Shown here in pieces: positions 23,326 to 24,893 of a stretch of DNA of 24,893 bases (positions are counted from its first letter, which is position 1; every line of letters begins with the position of its first letter). The notes below the pieces were generated by a model that ran no database searches, was not told the DNA's origin, and saw only the letters and a list, made by a program, of their open reading frames with translations. Position numbers and translations under genes: made by a program. This DNA is from Saccharicrinis sp. UBA6048. Its GTDB lineage: Bacteria > Bacteroidota > Bacteroidia > Bacteroidales > Marinilabiliaceae. The stretch is taken from assembly GCA_002429115.1 (NCBI GenBank), contig DIYS01000115.1, positions 1 to 24,893 of the forward strand, in the 5' to 3' direction.

Positions 23326-23360
23326 ACTATTGATAGATGTATAGATTGTTAAAATCCAGA

Positions 23361-23443
23361 GGTTAGATGATTTTCACCAAACCGAATTATCAGGCTCGCA
23401 TCTTAATCTGCAGCTCTGCTATTAAGCTACGGTCCCTGGTAAA
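23361..23443 (-). other. Structured, partly tRNA-like intergenic element
   Basis: On the minus strand, just behind the pyrE terminator, TTTACCA (23443-23437) can pair with TGGTGAA (23079+300: 23379-23373), and ACCG (23433-23430) with CGGT (23384-23381), closing a domain. Inside it CTTAAT (23426-23421) pairs with ATTAAG (23407-23402). The stretch GGGACCGTAGCTTAATAGCA then GAGC (from 23436) looks like the acceptor and D-arm of a tRNA, but there is no TTCRA T-loop and no good anticodon arm, so it is not a functional tRNA as read. Two of the pairs are G-U only on the minus strand (they would be C-A on the plus strand), which favours a minus-strand RNA. A further hairpin (23361-23370 with 23374-23383) competes with the closing helix. 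It may be a tRNA remnant, a small RNA or a leader of the SRPBCC gene. Confidence 0.3.
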
Positions 23444-23473
23444 CAAAAGAGCAAGCCCGAAAGTGGCCTGCTC
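23441..23473 (-). terminator. Rho-independent terminator after pyrE
   Basis: On the minus strand GAGCAGGCC (23473-23465) pairs with GGCTTGCTC (23457-23449) with one G-T pair around a 7-base loop, and TTTTGTTT follows (23448-23441). Confidence 0.88.
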
Positions 23474-23489
23474 CGAAATAATATTTTGA

Positions 23490-23505
23490 GCTATCAGCTG
23501 ATAGC
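23490..23505. repeat. Perfect 16-bp palindrome behind the pyrE stop
   Basis: GCTATCAGCTGATAGC is a perfect palindrome that starts 3 bases after the pyrE stop codon and precedes the terminator at 23441-23473. As RNA it would fold only with a small loop; it may be an end-of-gene hairpin or a protein site. Confidence 0.6.
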
Positions 23506-23508
23506 CGT

Positions 23509-24141
23509 TTATTTGTTCCAGTTTGCAGGATCTTTACGCCATTCTTGTAAAGTCGCTACATCATCTGCCGATACATAACCTGATTCGCTTGCAAATGGAA
23601 TCATCTCCTGGTAGGAGCTTAAAGTGGTTAACTCCACATTAGCTTCTTTAAATGCTTCAGTAGCCACACCAAAACCATAGGTAAAAATAGCAAACATACC
23701 TAACACCTCAGCCCCAGCTTCGCGCAAGGCTGCAACGGCTTTTAAACTACTACCTCCTGTAGAAATCAAATCTTCGATCACTACTACTTTCTGTCCAGGT
23801 TTTAACTCACCTTCAATCAGGTTGGTTAGTCCATGTCCTTTGGCAGCTGAGCGTACATATACAAAAGGTTTGTCGATGGCTTCCGAAACCAAAGCTCCTT
23901 GAGCAATAGCACCGGTTGCTACTCCTGCAATCACTTCTACATCAGGATATTTTTCAAGCACTAAACGTGCAAATGCTTCCTTAATAGATGTTCTTACCTC
24001 TGGGTAAGCTAAGGTCTTACGGTTATCACAATAGATAGGCGATTTCCACCCTGATGCCCATGTAAACGGGCTTGCAGGTTGCAATTTTATTGCCTTAATT
24101 TGCAACAGCTGTTTGGCTACGATTTCTGCTAATTTTTCCAT
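23509..24141 (-). CDS. pyrE: Orotate phosphoribosyltransferase
   Basis: PyrE joins orotate with PRPP to give orotidine 5'-monophosphate, the fifth step of de novo pyrimidine synthesis, in the cytoplasm. The 210-residue product has the expected start MEKLAEIVAKQLLQIKAIKL, the orotate/PRPP block FTWASGWKSPIYCDNR, VIAGVATGAIAQGALV, the mobile-loop segment YVRSAAKGHG, and the PRPP-binding motif VVVIEDLISTGGS (119-131). The start is the ATG at 24141; a TTG nine codons upstream would add residues not expected in the family and run into the NUDIX gene. Only 7 bp separate its ATG from that of the divergent NUDIX gene. A -7 element TACATTTG (24153-24146, minus) places the predicted transcription start almost on the ATG, so the mRNA may be leaderless. 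A strong terminator follows. Confidence 0.97.
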   Translation of the reverse strand: MEKLAEIVAKQLLQIKAIKLQPASPFTWASGWKSPIYCDNRKTLAYPEVRTSIKEAFARLVLEKYPDVEVIAGVATGAIAQGALVSEAIDKPFVYVRSAAKGHGLTNLIEGELKPGQKVVVIEDLISTGGSSLKAVAALREAGAEVLGMFAIFTYGFGVATEAFKEANVELTTLSSYQEMIPFASESGYVSADDVATLQEWRKDPANWNK

Positions 24142-24145
24142 ACCG

Positions 24146-24153
24146 CAAATGTA
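24146..24153 (-). promoter_or_regulatory. -7 element of the pyrE promoter overlapping the NUDIX start codon
   Basis: On the minus strand TACATTTG matches TAnnTTTG exactly; it overlaps the ATG of the divergent NUDIX gene (24149-24151) and ends 4 bases before the pyrE ATG. No good -33 TTTG is visible. It would give a leaderless or nearly leaderless pyrE mRNA. Confidence 0.45.
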
Positions 24154-24766
24154 TAAAGTTTTTTTCAAGGATAGAACTCTTTTTTTGACTGATAAGTTGG
24201 AGCAGGACTTGTCTTTAAACTTTGATGCTCTGCATAAATTTACCTCTCACCACGAACTAATTCATTTTATAAATATATTTGAGTCAAATGACAACCTAAA
24301 GGAGGGGTTCATCTATGGTCGTAAAGCAGATATTCTTCTGGATGCACTAAAAAAGTGTTTTCAGTTTGTGACGGCTGCCGGCGGGTTGGTCATTAATCCT
24401 CGTAATGAACTTTTAATTATTCATCGTCTTGGCGTATATGATCTGCCAAAGGGAAAGAGTGAGAAAGATGAAACGTTTAGAGCGACAGCGCTTCGGGAAG
24501 TGGAAGAAGAGTGTGGCTTAACTGATCTGGTTATTCGTCATCCATTGGTATCAACCTTTCACACCTATCAACAAAATGGAATATCTTACTTAAAGGAAAC
24601 GGCCTGGTTTTTTATGGATTACTTCGGTTTTGATACACCTAAGCCCCAGCTGGAAGAAAATATAAAAAGTGCCGAGTGGATGCATCAGGATCAATTACCA
24701 CTCATCATTAATAATACATATCCATCCATTGTTGAGGTCTTGCAAAAAGCAGGTTATCTTGATTAG
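24149..24766 (+). CDS. NUDIX hydrolase
   Basis: This 205-residue cytoplasmic NUDIX-family protein has a less familiar N-terminal region (residues 1-70). The NUDIX domain begins at AAGGLVINPRNELLIIHRLG (about 76-95), and the complete NUDIX box lies at 102-124 (G-x5-E-x7-REVEEECGL), with the glutamates that hold the metal ions. NUDIX enzymes cleave nucleoside-diphosphate-linked substrates; the substrate here is unknown. The ATG at 24149 is chosen because a longer open frame would extend into pyrE. It diverges from pyrE with only 7 bp between the start codons, so its promoter must lie within pyrE; TAATTTTT at 24130-24137 is a near match to the -7 element. The pairing with pyrE is, as I recall, widespread in Bacteroidota. 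Confidence 0.9.
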   Translation: MYKVFFKDRTLFLTDKLEQDLSLNFDALHKFTSHHELIHFINIFESNDNLKEGFIYGRKADILLDALKKCFQFVTAAGGLVINPRNELLIIHRLGVYDLPKGKSEKDETFRATALREVEEECGLTDLVIRHPLVSTFHTYQQNGISYLKETAWFFMDYFGFDTPKPQLEENIKSAEWMHQDQLPLIINNTYPSIVEVLQKAGYLD

Positions 24767-24780
24767 TAGTTAGTTGTAAG

Positions 24781-24893
24781 TCAGAAGGCAGTAGTTTTTT
24801 CTAATAATTTGACATTAAGTTTTAAATAAAACTGAGCCTTACATTCACGATACTTTAATGTATCATTGATTAACTGCATATTCCGCTGAAAGC
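24781..24893 (-). CDS. Possible 3' end of an unidentified minus-strand gene (truncated by window edge)
   Basis: A minus-strand frame enters from the right edge (first full codon at 24891) and reads FQRNMQLINDTLKYREC then KAQFYLKLNVKLLEKTTAF before a TGA at 24783-24781. Its composition looks protein-like, and a stop 14 bp from the NUDIX stop would be an ordinary convergent arrangement. Only 36 residues are visible, and an open frame of this length can occur by chance. I do not recognise the family. Confidence 0.3.
   Translation of the reverse strand, partial: FQRNMQLINDTLKYRECKAQFYLKLNVKLLEKTTAF

Noticed and set aside
23385..23436. Intact tRNA gene on the minus strand
   Set aside because: The D-arm is tRNA-like, but no TTCRA T-loop, no proper anticodon stem and loop, and only about 59 bases lie between the possible acceptor strands; reported as a structured element instead.
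1..24893. CRISPR array, prophage, transposon or toxin-antitoxin module
   Set aside because: No spaced direct repeats, transposase, integrase or phage genes were seen; every sizeable gene has a recognisable core or accessory family.

Overview
This window is a chromosomal core-genome stretch from a member of the Bacteroidota, most likely the Bacteroidales/Marinilabiliales side of the phylum. The evidence is phylum-typical: promoter elements of the TTTG-N20-TAnnTTTG kind upstream of several genes, essentially no Shine-Dalgarno sequences, and gene pairings common in this phylum (dnaE beside trxA; rsfS-ftsH-LUD-cdsA; bifunctional nuclease beside nupC; pyrE head-to-head with a NUDIX gene). I see no rRNA gene, no intact tRNA, no CRISPR array, no insertion sequence and no prophage. 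Placement below phylum level is inference.

Layout, left to right. 1-2640 (+): the 3' end of dnaE, thioredoxin trxA, and a lipoprotein with MORN-type repeats. 2694-4731 (-): a bifunctional-nuclease-family gene followed by nucleoside transporter nupC. A 306-bp divergent promoter region separates these from 5038-7959 (+): rplU-rpmA (ribosomal L21 and L27), serS, a small DUF4286 gene and ruvC, the last two overlapping. 7984-9913 (-): coaD followed by an exported thioredoxin-fold protein that lacks the usual CxxC pair. 10018-15324 (-): a three-gene operon read from a consensus promoter, coding for a cation-chloride-cotransporter (SLC12-like) permease, a GT-C type membrane glycosyltransferase and a methyltransferase-GT2 glycosyltransferase fusion. 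15493-16710 (+): a uracil-type NCS2 permease. 16788-17698 (-): cytochrome oxidase subunits III and IV with no catalytic subunits in view. 18010-21926 (-): rsfS, ftsH, a LUD-domain gene and cdsA. 22131-22880 (+): birA. 22921-24141 (-): pyrE then an SRPBCC-family gene, separated by a strong terminator and a structured, partly tRNA-like intergenic element. 24149-24766 (+): a NUDIX hydrolase starting 7 bp from pyrE. The last 110 bases may hold the 3' end of a further minus-strand gene.

Functionally this is mostly housekeeping: replication and repair (dnaE, ruvC), translation (rplU, rpmA, serS, rsfS), cofactors (coaD, birA), phospholipid synthesis (cdsA), membrane proteolysis (ftsH) and pyrimidine supply (pyrE, uracil permease, nupC). 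The least ordinary parts are the SLC12-like transporter/glycosyltransferase operon and several regulatory-looking sequences: a perfect 15-bp inverted repeat placed at both promoters of the nuclease/rplU divergent pair, four ATTGTAA boxes in front of the orphan oxidase subunits, a possibly leaderless pyrE, and the structured element behind pyrE. I did not find a convincing novel multi-gene system.
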